From assembly GCA_947846985.1 (NCBI GenBank), contig CANTUZ010000007.1, positions 30,384,355 through 30,448,354 on the forward strand: DNA of 64,000 bases, given 5' to 3'. The position numbers and the translations under genes were made by a program. Below are positions 1-10,990 of this stretch, piece by piece. Below the pieces are notes generated by a model. It saw only the letters and a list, made by a program, of their open reading frames with translations. It ran no database searches and was not told where the DNA came from. The DNA comes from Fratercula arctica (taxonomy: Eukaryota > Chordata > Aves > Charadriiformes > Alcidae). Each line of letters begins with the position of its first letter. Within the stretch, counting starts at the first letter, position 1.

Positions 1-449
1 GAGTCTTGTGTTTTTCAGGCCAGAATTATATAACCAAAGATCTAATTCTTCAGGCTTTTTAGACTCACAAATATTTTTATTCACTAGGCCAAACTTCAGA
101 TGTAAAAAAACACAGACAAAAGGACAGAAGTCTCCTTTTGCATCTAAATGGGGAATCTCTGTGCTGAAACTTCCCATCCTGGAATATTTTAAAGGATTTA
201 GCAGGAAGTAGCAAATTCATGTATAAAAGAAAATTTTGTTTCTACTTCAACTGCTTCCAATAAAATCCACAAAACATCAGTGCCACTAACAGATACATAG
301 AAGATCCGCATTCTCTATTTAATAAGAAACCTTGAAGTGATTTCTACCATATCTTTTTATAACTCCCTAGAATCCCATGTTTTCATTTCTATTTGGATCT
401 TTTTCATATAAGGCATTATTGATTTTCCAGCCAGCATAGATCTTTGGGG

Positions 450-465
450 AAAAAAAAAAAAAAAA
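450..465. repeat. Poly(A) run, A16
   Basis: Sixteen consecutive A on the plus strand. There is no recognisable retroposon upstream, so it is probably a slippage-derived homopolymer and not a retroposon tail. Confidence 0.8.
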
Positions 466-1630
466 TCATGATAGAGCCTTACACTATGGATTCTTCTCAG
501 CTTTTTTTTAGAGGCCTGTAGATTGCTTTTGGAATACTGACTGACTAAATTTTTTCCAGGGAGGTCTAATCTCTAGCAAAAGCCTCGTGTAGTGAGGAAA
601 AAAAGAAATTTTAGACAATTGTGTGCTGAGTGAAAAAATCTGTGGTAAGCTCTGGTGAAGGTGATTGTATTCTTCACCACATTAGTAGAAATCACAGTAA
701 TTTCAGCAATTCCTTCTGTATAAAAGGGCATAATTTTTATTACAGCCCTCCTACAAATGTTTTGATCAAGAGAGTTAACTTTGAGCCCAAGGACTTCATT
801 TAACTAAGACTTTCTAAAAAGAAGATGGACATTTCTTTGGATAAAAAGATAATGTGACGTTAAGTCGAAGAAGTTGATGTTCAACGGTATAGAAATAAAT
901 GGCCATAACCTGGCAAACAGCATGTTCTACGAGAAAATAAATTAGACTGGCATAACTGTAGTGACTGCTGAATTTGTACTAATCATTTGTAAATGAAATC
1001 CTCTTTTCATTAGCATTTCCATGCTCACATGCATAATTTACGACAAAGGTTTGGAGGCACTAACACAGTTTTCATAAATTAGTGGTAATTTTGTTGTTGC
1101 TGAAACCTAGGAAACTTTTTAATGCAGGAAGATTTTTACATATGAAGAAAACCATAACCTTGATTGCCTTAAAGTCAGATTTAGTGTTTAAAATATATGC
1201 AATGGGCCTGATTTCCATTCTGTATTCCTTTTTGTAGCAGTCTGTTTGAATGCAAAGTAAGTATAAAAAATGACCGCAGCTACCAGAGCGAACTGCTAGG
1301 GTTAGGCCCTATTCTCTGTAAAATGCTGGAATAATTTGCTAGGTGGGCATAGGCTGAGAGTTTTACTCATTTATTTGATGGCTGCTACAAAATCGGTTAG
1401 AAGTCTTACATGACAGGTATCTAGCTAGCAAGCACCATATACCGCTGTCACTCACACTGACCGTATCTTTTTTTCTGTCTTTTTTGTTCTTTTTTTTCCC
1501 TCTATCCCTCACTCCCATCCCATTCACACCTCAGGAATGTTTCCTTTCCATTGGATTGGGGCACACAATGATGTGGGGAGACTTAAAGCTTCTGCTAGCT
1601 GATAAATGGAAGAATATAAGTTGCAAGGCA

Positions 1631-1651
1631 GAGGTGACAATGTGTCACCTC
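1631..1651. repeat. Perfect inverted repeat, 9-bp arms, 3-nt spacer
   Basis: Arms GAGGTGACA (1631-1639) and TGTCACCTC (1643-1651) are exact reverse complements around ATG. The AGGTG/CACCT halves are of the kind bound by T-box or ZEB factors. Binding is inference; the symmetry is read directly. Confidence 0.8.
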
Positions 1652-3228
1652 ACTGAAACACTACAAATGAAATAAAAATCAACTCTGTGAGTGAAGAAAC
1701 TGGGACTGCAGCTATCTGGAGGCAGAAGGGAAGTAGGGATGAAAGAGAAAAAAAAAAAATCCATTTATTCTTGGAATAGTTACATAGCTAATGTAAAAAG
1801 TTTGGAGTAGGTAAGCAGCTCCAGGGGTTCCATACAGCTTTACCCAATAGGAAAGTATAGAAGCCTCTGAGTTTTTTTTCAAAGTTCAGAAATATTGAAA
1901 TTCATGCTTTTAAAATTATCTGATGTTGCTGATCATTTTCTATTATTCCTGACCTGTAGCAATTTTAAAGGGAAAAGTTCTTTTAGGGAATCTGGCCAAC
2001 TTTATATTTTGAAAAAATTGCATTGCAGTTCTAGTCCAGAAGCGTGCTGCTTTATGCTTCTAGAAATAGATTGAAAACCATAACTATGAATATTCATTTG
2101 ACCGCTTTTTGCAAATTAACTACATATTTTGTTTTCATTCTTCATGGTCCCTTTGCGCTTGCTTTCGCTTATACAAATGTCCTTGAAGTAATGTGTGAAC
2201 TTCTTGGAGCTGGGGTACTGCATGGTCAACGCAGTCAAACATGGACGGGGTGGCTGGGTTCTTCTTTACCTCTTTTCTGCTCAGCTATCTCTTTCTGCTC
2301 ACAGTATCTATGCAAGGGAGAAGAACAGAGAATCTTTTTCTGTGTTCCCATCTTCCAGCAAAACCTACAGCAGACGACAAATGGCTGGTACTACATGGTA
2401 AACTCAATCAGAATACAATGAGATAGAATTGCTTTACGTTAGAGAGCATGTCTAAACCCTCTGTAGCGTTAGAAAGAAATGGCTACTCATGTGCTTTATG
2501 TGATTAGAGCAGTGCTCTGTGAACTGCCTGGGAAAGAGTTCATTATGTATTAATGTATTATTTTTATGATGCAAAGTCTGTTTAGAATTTATAGGATGCC
2601 TGCACTGTTGGTTTCAATGGATTTTTGCTTAGTGGGAAAAACAAAATAATACAGTATTGTAATAGCACCATGGCTGCTTCTGCATCTTATGAGATAAGAG
2701 CAGCATTTGCGCCCTTATGAAGTTATGTGACCATTAAAACACAAAGAAAATTAAAGACTGGAGAGCCTTTAAAATAGCATTATGATTTGATTTGCCAAAG
2801 TGAAGACACTTTGGATTATGGAAACAGCAACTTTCTAACAAAAAGTGCTTAGAGTGGCGTACAATGGATTTTGTAGATTGTGAATGTGCATGACATGAGA
2901 TAGAATGCCCTGCACAATGTGATTCTTTTGAAACAGATTGAGATCCTTCTCATCTGCTTCTTTGACTCTTTATTTCTTGGGGTTTTTGATTGATGTAGGT
3001 AGGACAAGAATATTACTCAACAAAGAAAGCAGATGTACTTATTCCAAGAACATTAGAGTTTTAATTTCATAAGGAAAGGTGGAACAAATCTCTCTCTCCA
3101 GCTCTGATTGGGAGTGGGTTGAGGGACAATTTTAGTGCCCCCTTGCTATCAGCATCAGTCCACCTGCGTGCTTATCCATCCTCTTGCTAGGAACCAAATC
3201 TTCATGCCAAGTGATGCCCTGCAGAGGT

Positions 3229-3253
3229 GGGTGGTATAAGCGGGTGGTATAAG
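3229..3253 (+). repeat. Short tandem duplication
   Basis: The 12-mer GGGTGGTATAAG occurs at 3229-3240 and again at 3242-3253, separated by one C. This looks like a recent local slippage duplication of a 13-bp unit. Confidence 0.85.
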
Positions 3254-5462
3254 TCAGAATGGGCTTTCTCCCGTCAGTTATTTAGTATGTAGCGCCAGCT
3301 GACTCAAGATGCTGTACTGATACTGTGTTAGTGGTGGATGTAAATTGAACTGTGAAAAATACATAGCGAGGTGTATTGCCTGAAGAATGAAATCAATGCT
3401 TGTATGTTCTCAAACCAAATCATTTTTTACTTGCGCCATTTTAAAGTGAAATCATTTTAAAGGGACTGCATATTTTATGTTTTATATACATTGTTTTTTT
3501 CTTGCAGGTGAATATCAGAATAATAAATCATCACTAGAGAAAGTTTTGCCATGCTTAGTGATTTCATTAGAAACATTTTTCTACCTATATAACATGCAAA
3601 TATTTCTCAGGAATATAGGAAACAAATTGTAACATTTGATGATGTGAATGTAAAAAGTATACTTTTTTTTTCTGGACTGTGTTTATGTACTGAATTGGTT
3701 AACAGAAATGTGTAAATGGAATTTTTTGTAAGGGTCAGAACTTAAATTTATACCACCCATCACTTCCAGTGAAAGATCTGTCTGTTTTTTGATCACCAGA
3801 TTTCAAAGTGTTATTTGTGCAGCCTTAGTATAGGGTAATAAGGAAGGATTTTAGTATAGTGGTAAAATCTTATATCTAAGATAACTGCTTTATGAGAAAG
3901 ACTGAATGTAGGTTTCTTAAGCAGCATAGTATCATCTAGAATGCTTATAACATTTTTTAGAAAATCGAACTTAAGACTGTCATTTTCTTTTGAGGGATGC
4001 TTCAGATCACTACATTATAAAAAAAAAAAAATCATATAATTAGTTAAAGTTAGTAGAAAAAACTCCCTCTAAAGTGTTCAAGCAGTTTAAACCTATTCTT
4101 TTTAAAATTAATTACTGAAGTGGAGATGAGACAAAGCTAAATGACCTACATTCAGATATTAAAAATTTGAGAAATTAAAAAAAAAAATACTGAATCCTTC
4201 CTCTTGCTTCTCTTGAAAGAAGACCAAAGCCCAACTCCAAACAGTTTAGGAACAGTTTAATTGGCCTCGTAGTATTTTAAAGCTCAAAATACCTGTATGA
4301 ATATTGTATGAGATTAGTTTTCATGTGACACTTGGCAGACATTGAACTAAAGTCTGTATTCAGAATGACACTACAATACCCAGGGAAGCTGTTGTGCATT
4401 AAGGGAGGTACCCCAGTTTGGCACACTGACATTTCCTATGGAGGAGTCCTGGAGAATTTATCATAAGATGAAAGTAACATTTTGAAAGCATCTAAGTAAT
4501 TCAGAAGGAGAATGAAATGAGCGACAAAATCTCTGTACACCCGCTTTCGAGAAGTATTTCTGTTCTCTGCTTGGAATGGACACAGAATCTTCTGTTTTCA
4601 TGGAAACAGAATTGTCTTAAAGTATTAGCGTGTGTTAGCGTGTCTGAACTCATTGACTTAAATTTTTTGAAAAATTTGCCCAAACCAATACAATTCCACT
4701 GAAATGATAGAAGGGATGTATAACAACAGCTGAGGTCAGCATTAGTGCTCCAAATCAATCTATCCCCTGGCTAAAGGTATGAGGGAAGGAAGTGGGTTCA
4801 GCAGAGAAGCTGTAACTACATCTCTTGGCCACAGGTAAGAACAAGGGCATGGAGAAATACAAGGGGTCAGTGTAGCTAGTACTTTGCTCTGCACTGAGCA
4901 GCATAAGTATACCGGGGTACTGGGCAACAGATACTGTACTAGAGATAAACTCATACATTTAATAAGTTTGGTGAATGCAACGGACATTGTTGCACTACAT
5001 CTTGATTAGCGAGATTTAGGCAATCACAATGTAGAGGTAGCAAGATGGCAGTCTAAAAGTGACTCTGGTCATAAAAGGTATACTTTCTGAGAAAGTTCAA
5101 CCTAATTTAAACATAGTACAGCAAATGGAATTTTCTGTTCAAATCTGGACAGTACTGCAGCAGGTAGGTACTGTGGGTGTTTGCAATATGAATGACTGCA
5201 GAAATATTAATTTTTATATCAAAGCTAGTATATGGGAAATTACATCCTTAACTTGGAAGGCTTTCCCCACCCCATATTAAGTTAATTTGACAAGCCAGGG
5301 GCTTTTTTCAACACATTCTTTTAAGCTTAGATGCTCTAAGGAGAGCATAAAATTGCCATGAATTTTCTTAGTATTCAGTCTGTGATTCCTTACATTCTAC
5401 TTTTCTGGCTTCCTAATATGAAGAGTTTAGTAGTTAGTTAAAAAGAACAGGACAATCCCACA

Positions 5463-5490
5463 GTAATAATAACAATAATAAAAAAAATAT
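5463..5490. repeat. AAT-rich simple repeat
   Basis: Interrupted AAT/AAC trinucleotide units run into an A-rich stretch. It is low-complexity sequence of no inferred function. Confidence 0.6.
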
Positions 5491-5829
5491 GGATATTGAA
5501 ATGCCAATAAATTTTCGGTGCACAATTTTAGACTCCTTTAGAAGACCTGCATTTCAATAAAAAGCACAATTGCTTCAAACACCAAGCCTTTTGGGGAGGT
5601 CTCAAGGTGCCCCCATTAATCCAAAACTTGTTTTTATGATCTAGAGCTACACCCGTTAAATTAAAAACTGGCATACTGAGCTTCAAAGGCACTCTTTTTC
5701 TCTCATTACTGACCTTGTTCTTAAGTAAGTAGAGTTGAATGAAATTTATTGGCAGCTTTTATAATTGTTTTGAAACCACTCTGCCTTCTCACTTTGTAAT
5801 TGAATAAGTTGGCAAAGCTTTTCAGCAGA

Positions 5830-6420
5830 GCCTAAAAGGTCATTGGAAAATAGCTGGCCTCAGCCTTGTTTAAAACTACATTTGTTAACTTGTGTTACAT
5901 TTTCTCTTAAAAACAAATTAACAATTTAAAACAATGGTACATTGATTGGCCAATTATAATGGAATTTCTGTGAAGTATATACAGCATTACCACCTCATTA
6001 ATAACACATTAGTTCTTCATTATTGCATCATTACAGTGAACATCAGAATTAATAATGTCTGGCCACAGCAAGCCTTACCAAAAATCATTCCCAGTCTCTG
6101 AAATTATTTGGCCCATGGTCATTCCACACATGCATTTTGTTTCAGTGATCCAGGGTGCTCTTAATAACAAAGAAAAAAAAAAAAAAGGCAGCTACAGTCA
6201 GATACCTTTTGAGGCATTAGCTATATTGTATCCAAGGAAAACAAAATGTGAACACCTGCTGGGTAACCGTGAAATCTCTTAGCCCCTTTCTTTAACTGAG
6301 GTCCAACAGAGCTATGTGACTGGAGTTTAAAGAGCACTACAAAGCGTTTGGCCTGTCTTCTTACAGCAGAAGGTTCTCATTGGCCTATAAAAAAATTGAA
6401 CGGCTTGGACAGCTATTGAA
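5830..6420. promoter_or_regulatory. Enhancer-like block (candidate conserved non-coding element)
   Basis: Motif-dense, non-repetitive AT-rich sequence. It contains the 10-bp palindrome ATTGGCCAAT (5945-5954), which is a CCAAT box on each strand, followed directly by an AATTATAAT run. TTAATAA-type homeodomain-like cores recur through 5990-6060. At its right edge ATTGG (6379-6383) lies just before a TATAAAAA run (from 6386). A run of A about 14 long near 6172 interrupts the block. Conservation cannot be seen from one sequence, so this call is inference from motif content only. Confidence 0.3.
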
Positions 6421-6599
6421 ATAATTTATTTTTTTTTTTAAGAGCAGCAATTTCTGTCAGTTCCTGATTAAAAAAAAAGTTTACATAAGTGCTTGGAAAT
6501 AATGAAAAATATAATGTTTTGAATTAAAAAACCACTTTTTTATGTGAAGATGAAATCTTTCAACATTTTCAGAAACTTGTTGCCTGTTTTTCTCATAGG

Positions 6600-7440
6600 A
6601 ATGTTTTATGAAACTATTCTAATCACTGCATCTGCATTTTTTACTGCACGTTTCTGATCAAAAACCACCACTCCACTCCTCATAAATCTATTTTCCCCTT
6701 CATCCAGCGGATGGATTTGTAGGCTATGCAGTGCTCTTAGAAATGCAGTTTCCGCTGCTACCCATGTGAAACTTAAGATACGACCTAATCCAACAGTGAG
6801 TGGCAGAACTAATACAGATGGTAAAAATGACAGTGCTAAATGGGCTCCTAGGAATCTATAAAGATGCCTTGGATGTCCCAAAAGGTCAAATTTGCTATCT
6901 AGGATGACTGGTGGAAGCTCAGTTCAGTTCCTTACTACCTTCTCATTTGGTAGCCTTGGGTGCAGCACCCAGGGAGCTGAGGTATGGGGAGACTATCTGC
7001 ACAACGAGGGAAAGTGTGTGTCCCTGCCTCGTACATTAACATAATCGCTTTACAGTCTGCCACTTGGCTTACTAAAACACTGGGGGCTGAAAACATGCAG
7101 ACAGAAGGGAGAACAAAGACCACAGATGAGAGGAAAGGAGACCCTGTAAGTGGGGCACAGGACTTGTAACTGAAAGACGGGAATGATCTGCCAGCTCTGC
7201 GACAGGCAGAGCGAGCTTGGCATGAGGAGATGAGAGGGAGAATCAGCCTGTCAGTGAGAGGGAAAGAGAGCTGACCTGGCAGCCAAGAGAGAAAAAGGGC
7301 AGAAGACCTGCAGATGTAGGAAGCTGCAGGGAAGAGAGCTGCCCAGCTGCCTGCCAAATAACGCTGCAGAGGGAAACAACCCCAGGTGATCTGTCTGTTT
7401 GAGTGTCTGAGATCATTTGTATTTTTATTCATTCCAGGGG
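6600..7440 (-). other. Less AT-rich, purine-rich stretch with unrecognised open frames
   Basis: The composition shifts here. The plus strand becomes purine-rich, especially from 7080 to 7380, with many GAGAGG/AAGAGAG runs. Two minus-strand frames stay open: 91 codons at 6606-6881 and 165 codons at 6935-7432, the longest in the window. The larger predicted product is rich in Ser, Leu, Pro and Cys, which is what codons on the pyrimidine-rich strand give. I recognise no domain, and no signal peptide or ordered membrane pattern stands out. It may be an old transposon remnant, an exon of a non-coding RNA, or chance. I do not call a gene. Confidence 0.3.
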
Positions 7441-9254
7441 CTCAAATTTATGGAGTTCATATGGAAAGGATAGTTATCAGGACTCCATTTTCCAGGATGC
7501 CTCCTAGAGAAGCTTCTTTATGAAAAAGAATAAAAATGTTTCCTGGAAGTGCTTCTGAAAAACTCTAAAATAACTTTTTTGCTCCCAGCTTCCCTCTTCC
7601 CTCCCAGGACACAACCTCTTTGGATTTTTCATTTCCAACTTCTATATCACAGAAATGCTAAACGGGAAAGCTGAAACTTTATCAAATGCATGAAATAGGA
7701 AGTAAGGTGCACAAATGTATTCTCTTACTCGAGTAAGCAGATGGAGGATTTCTGCTTAAAAAAAACCATACAGAAACAAGCCCAGGCCAATGAATTGCTA
7801 ATCCAAAGCGAACTACTCTTGGTTGTCAGACGTGTGTTCTAAAATGTTCCAGATAGAACCTGAAGGAGTTATAATTCATAAAGGAGTACCTGACAGAAAT
7901 ACTTGATGTTTAGGGGTTTTTTAATAACTAAGCACGCTCTGCTTTTTTTCCGGATCTTGATTTAATTTGTCTCAGTTTTGATATAAATGATTTGAACTTG
8001 TTTATAAATAACAAAAGTGTCAGAATGGATACATTAGTTGGGGAAAAAACCCTATATTTTGCAGTGGTAATGGGGTTTTATTGTTGTTATTTTTCATTTT
8101 TTCAGAATGTGTAGCAAGAACTGACAATATTTGGTGTTGGTAGTATAGTGAGACAACCATAACGGAAATGATGTCTTTCTTGCTTAAAGATTCCCAGGAG
8201 AAGTATTAGGAGAAAAACACTCACGAATCAGACTAACTCCAGGCTAGATAAAACAGTTTTGAGTGGTGCATGATGCATAAGCTTAGTTAGGTTTTGGAAA
8301 AGACAAACTGCAATCCCACCCCAAAATAATAATAAAAATATAATTTATTGTCACTTTATGCCTAGGAAATCTAGTGACAGAAATACTAGATGTCCGATAT
8401 AATACTGTTATTTGTATATGCCATGATTATAAGCTTCAAAGTTTCATGCTGCTGCAACCTTTTTGTTTGTTACCTGAATTACACAGAGGAATTATGGAAT
8501 TACTCAACTATCTGAAAGACCGATACAGAGTTTTTCGGCTGAGTTTCCTAACTGAAAGAGCATTTGCTAAATCTTGTTAGAATTGAGCACAGCCATGAAC
8601 ATACTGAAATGCCATCAGTTCGCAATATTTCTGTTTCGAAGCCTCTCCAGAGGTAAAAATAGTTGCAACTCTGAATGCCTTACGGAATCCTTCTTTCCAT
8701 ATGCCTAATTCCTCTAGAGCAGGGGGTCGCATGCAATGAGATAATTAAGATTATTTCAGACTAGATTGACATTGCCAGTGGAAAAGAGTAGAATTTACTC
8801 AGGTGAAAAGGCAGTACTGATAATGTCATAAAAAGTGGAAACCGTAGGGAAAGTCTTGAAAAATAATGGTCTAAAAATGGGTGATTTAAGACCAGGTTTA
8901 TGTCTGACCTTTGTTTTGGTGCACAGTAAGAAGTTTCACATAATGGCTAACTTAGTCTCACGGTCAGACACAGTTACAGACCCCAAAATCCTATGAGAAC
9001 AAGGATTACTTATTTAGTTCTTTCCTTTAGCCTATGAAAGAAGTGAAGAATAAATAGGTAAATCCCTTAAAGGCAATGTAGAATTTCCTGCACGCATGGA
9101 AAAGATTCAGGAAAAAATTCTCTAGCTTCATATGAGACAGTGTAGGGCACCCTTTGTATTGGCTGGTGCCTATAAAGCACCATTCAGTTATTGTTAGTAA
9201 CAAATAATCCTAATTGGTAAAAAGTCCTAAGCAAATTTGTACTGCTTGAATTAC

Positions 9255-9270
9255 TTTTTTTTTTTTTTTT
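9255..9270. repeat. Poly(T) run, T16
   Basis: Sixteen consecutive T read directly from the sequence, with no associated retroposon body recognised on either side. Confidence 0.85.
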
Positions 9271-9402
9271 GGTGAAACAAGATGTTATGATGTCTAGAGG
9301 TGTCCTGCATCATAGCATCAGTAAACTTAGTGTCAGGTCATTTCTAGGTTTCTTATAAATCTGTGGGGGTGAAAAATGTATAAAGACACACTTCTGTCTA
9401 AC

Positions 9403-9416
9403 TATACATATGTATA
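9403..9416. repeat. 14-bp perfect palindrome
   Basis: TATACATATGTATA is its own reverse complement and sits in a wider TA-rich context running to about 9430. It is likely a by-product of simple alternating sequence. Confidence 0.75.
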
Positions 9417-10784
9417 TATGTTTATATTTTCTTGGGGGAGGGGGAATATGAGAAATGGCGATAGCAAAATCACAGCATGAAACTTCCAGAATTTACTTAT
9501 TACAAGCCTGGTCAGACTAATCATGTAGTTACACTGGCAAGTTGGACACCAAACTGCTGTCTTTTTGGCTGAGAGAACCGTCAGCGTAGTAAGAACAGAT
9601 GGAGCAGATGTAGCTGTAAAGCCACTCCAAGCGCTTTTGCCAAGATGCTACTCGCATATGAGGCCTTGGTTCTAGGATGGCCAAAAAGGAGAACTTCTTC
9701 CCTTCGTTTTACTGGAGTGGTTTAAGTAATTTGTAAACTGGAGGAGTACAAATTTTTCAGACGGTAACAGGTGCAATAGACTTCAGGGAGAGGCCAGAGT
9801 CAGCAGCAAATGGGAATGAGGATAAAGAAGCTGGCAGACAAATCTTAGTGTATTGATTTTAGTCTGCCAGAATGTATATTGGATGAGGCTGGAGACCTGC
9901 TGACTCTGTCCTCTCCTGAAGACTGCTGAAACATTCAGATTATGAGGCCTGTGAAGTAGGAAAGTCATAAAGCCAGATTCTTATCAGTAAAGTCATTCTG
10001 ATTTTAACTCATAATCACATACACAGAGGATTTCATTTTTTTTTTAACATAATATAGGCTAAGGAGTTAGTTACTTTTCACTGTCTTTTTGGATGCAGAT
10101 TACTTTTGATGCTACAGTTTAAATAATGATGTTGTCTTTCTGATTAGCTGCTCGGGATTGCAATTTTTCCCTGTAGGTGACCGTATAATTTCCATTAATA
10201 CAAATGGGAAAAAGACACATGTATTGCAGAGAGAATAGGATTCTAGTCCAGGTCTTTTATTTGCTGTTTAGTCAAACACAATGTCTTACTGAGTCTTTTT
10301 CAGAATGAATATTTTCAGTGACTGAAGAGAAGCCGAGTCGTGAAACTTAGACTTCTTTCTTTATTTCAGATTTATTGACAAATATGGTCCATGTATTTGA
10401 GAAATTGCTTACAAACCAGAGATTCTTTTGAGTAATCATGAATGGGAACTCAGAATTTTTATTAGGTTTTTTTTTTTTTTTCCTGAGATATCCCAGTTTA
10501 AGTTATCATGATTTATATTAGAAATTATGTATTAAACCATGGGCTTTTAAAACAATATATGCTTTTTTAGCATGTCTTAAAGTTCTGTCAGTATACTAGG
10601 GCTGTGGTCAGAATGTGAAAGCCACTTAGGTTTCATTAGGTAGCATTATCTTCTTAACAAGTAAACTATCAGATTCCTGTTTATTCATCAGTATAGTACA
10701 TAAGGAATAACCAAGTGAGTGGTTCAGAACCATTATTTAATTCACATAGTAAGGGAAATTTTTGCAGTAAGATCCTGAACTGGG

Positions 10785-10990
10785 AAGGGAATATTCCATT
10801 GGCCATTCCATTGTTCTGTCTCTGCTCCTTCTCAGCTTCTGTGGGGAGCTGAAAAAATTCCTTGAATAGTATACAGATGAGCTAGCAACAACTAAAGCAA
10901 TATGCATTATTGACATGCCTTTCATACCAAATCTGAAATGCAGCAACCCCTAGAAAGAAAATTAACTCTGTCCCAGATGAAACCAGGACG
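10785..10990 (+). mobile_element. Degraded 3' part of an avian ERVL-type LTR
   Basis: The 3' half of an old endogenous-retrovirus LTR. The strongest evidence is the terminal stretch at about 10953-10989, with AAGAAAATTAACTCTGTCCC followed by a diverged GAAACCAGGAC end. It matches the end of the complete LTR at 41174-41751 (AAGAAAATTAACTGTATCCC there). Upstream, GAGCTAGCAACAACTAAAGC and a following CCAAATCTG-type segment match the LTR family as I remember it. No 5' half, no terminal TG and no target-site duplication are visible, so it is truncated and clearly older than the 41-kb copy. There is no retroviral coding sequence nearby. The left boundary is approximate. Confidence 0.72.

Larger units (their letters stand above)
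1..5800. other. Non-coding AT-rich stretch, no gene recognised
   Basis: I see no gene here. Open frames are short (125 codons at most, near 2.0-2.4 kb, with two other overlapping frames open on the same strand), which is what chance gives in this composition. The stretch holds short homopolymers (A16 at 450-465, A13 at 4019-4031), a 9-bp-arm inverted repeat at 1631-1651, a 13-bp tandem duplication at 3229-3253 and an AAT-rich run near 5463-5490. It could be intronic or intergenic. Splice-site consensus alone cannot decide which. Confidence 0.6.
7441..10784. other. Non-coding stretch, no gene recognised
   Basis: Nothing coding is supported. It holds T16 at 9255-9270, a 14-bp TA-rich palindrome at 9403-9416 and T15 at 10467-10481. 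The rest is unremarkable AT-rich unique sequence. Confidence 0.6.

Noticed and set aside
2044..2421. 125-codon plus-strand frame
   Set aside because: Overlaps two other open frames of the same strand, has no recognisable domain and no plausible exon structure.
6935..7432. 165-codon minus-strand open frame
   Set aside because: Longest frame present, but no domain or family is recognisable, its composition follows the pyrimidine-rich strand, and the length is attainable by chance in less AT-rich DNA.
8718..8740. AGAGCAGGGGGTCGC, similar to some hAT transposon termini
   Set aside because: Single short word, no second terminus and no target duplication found.
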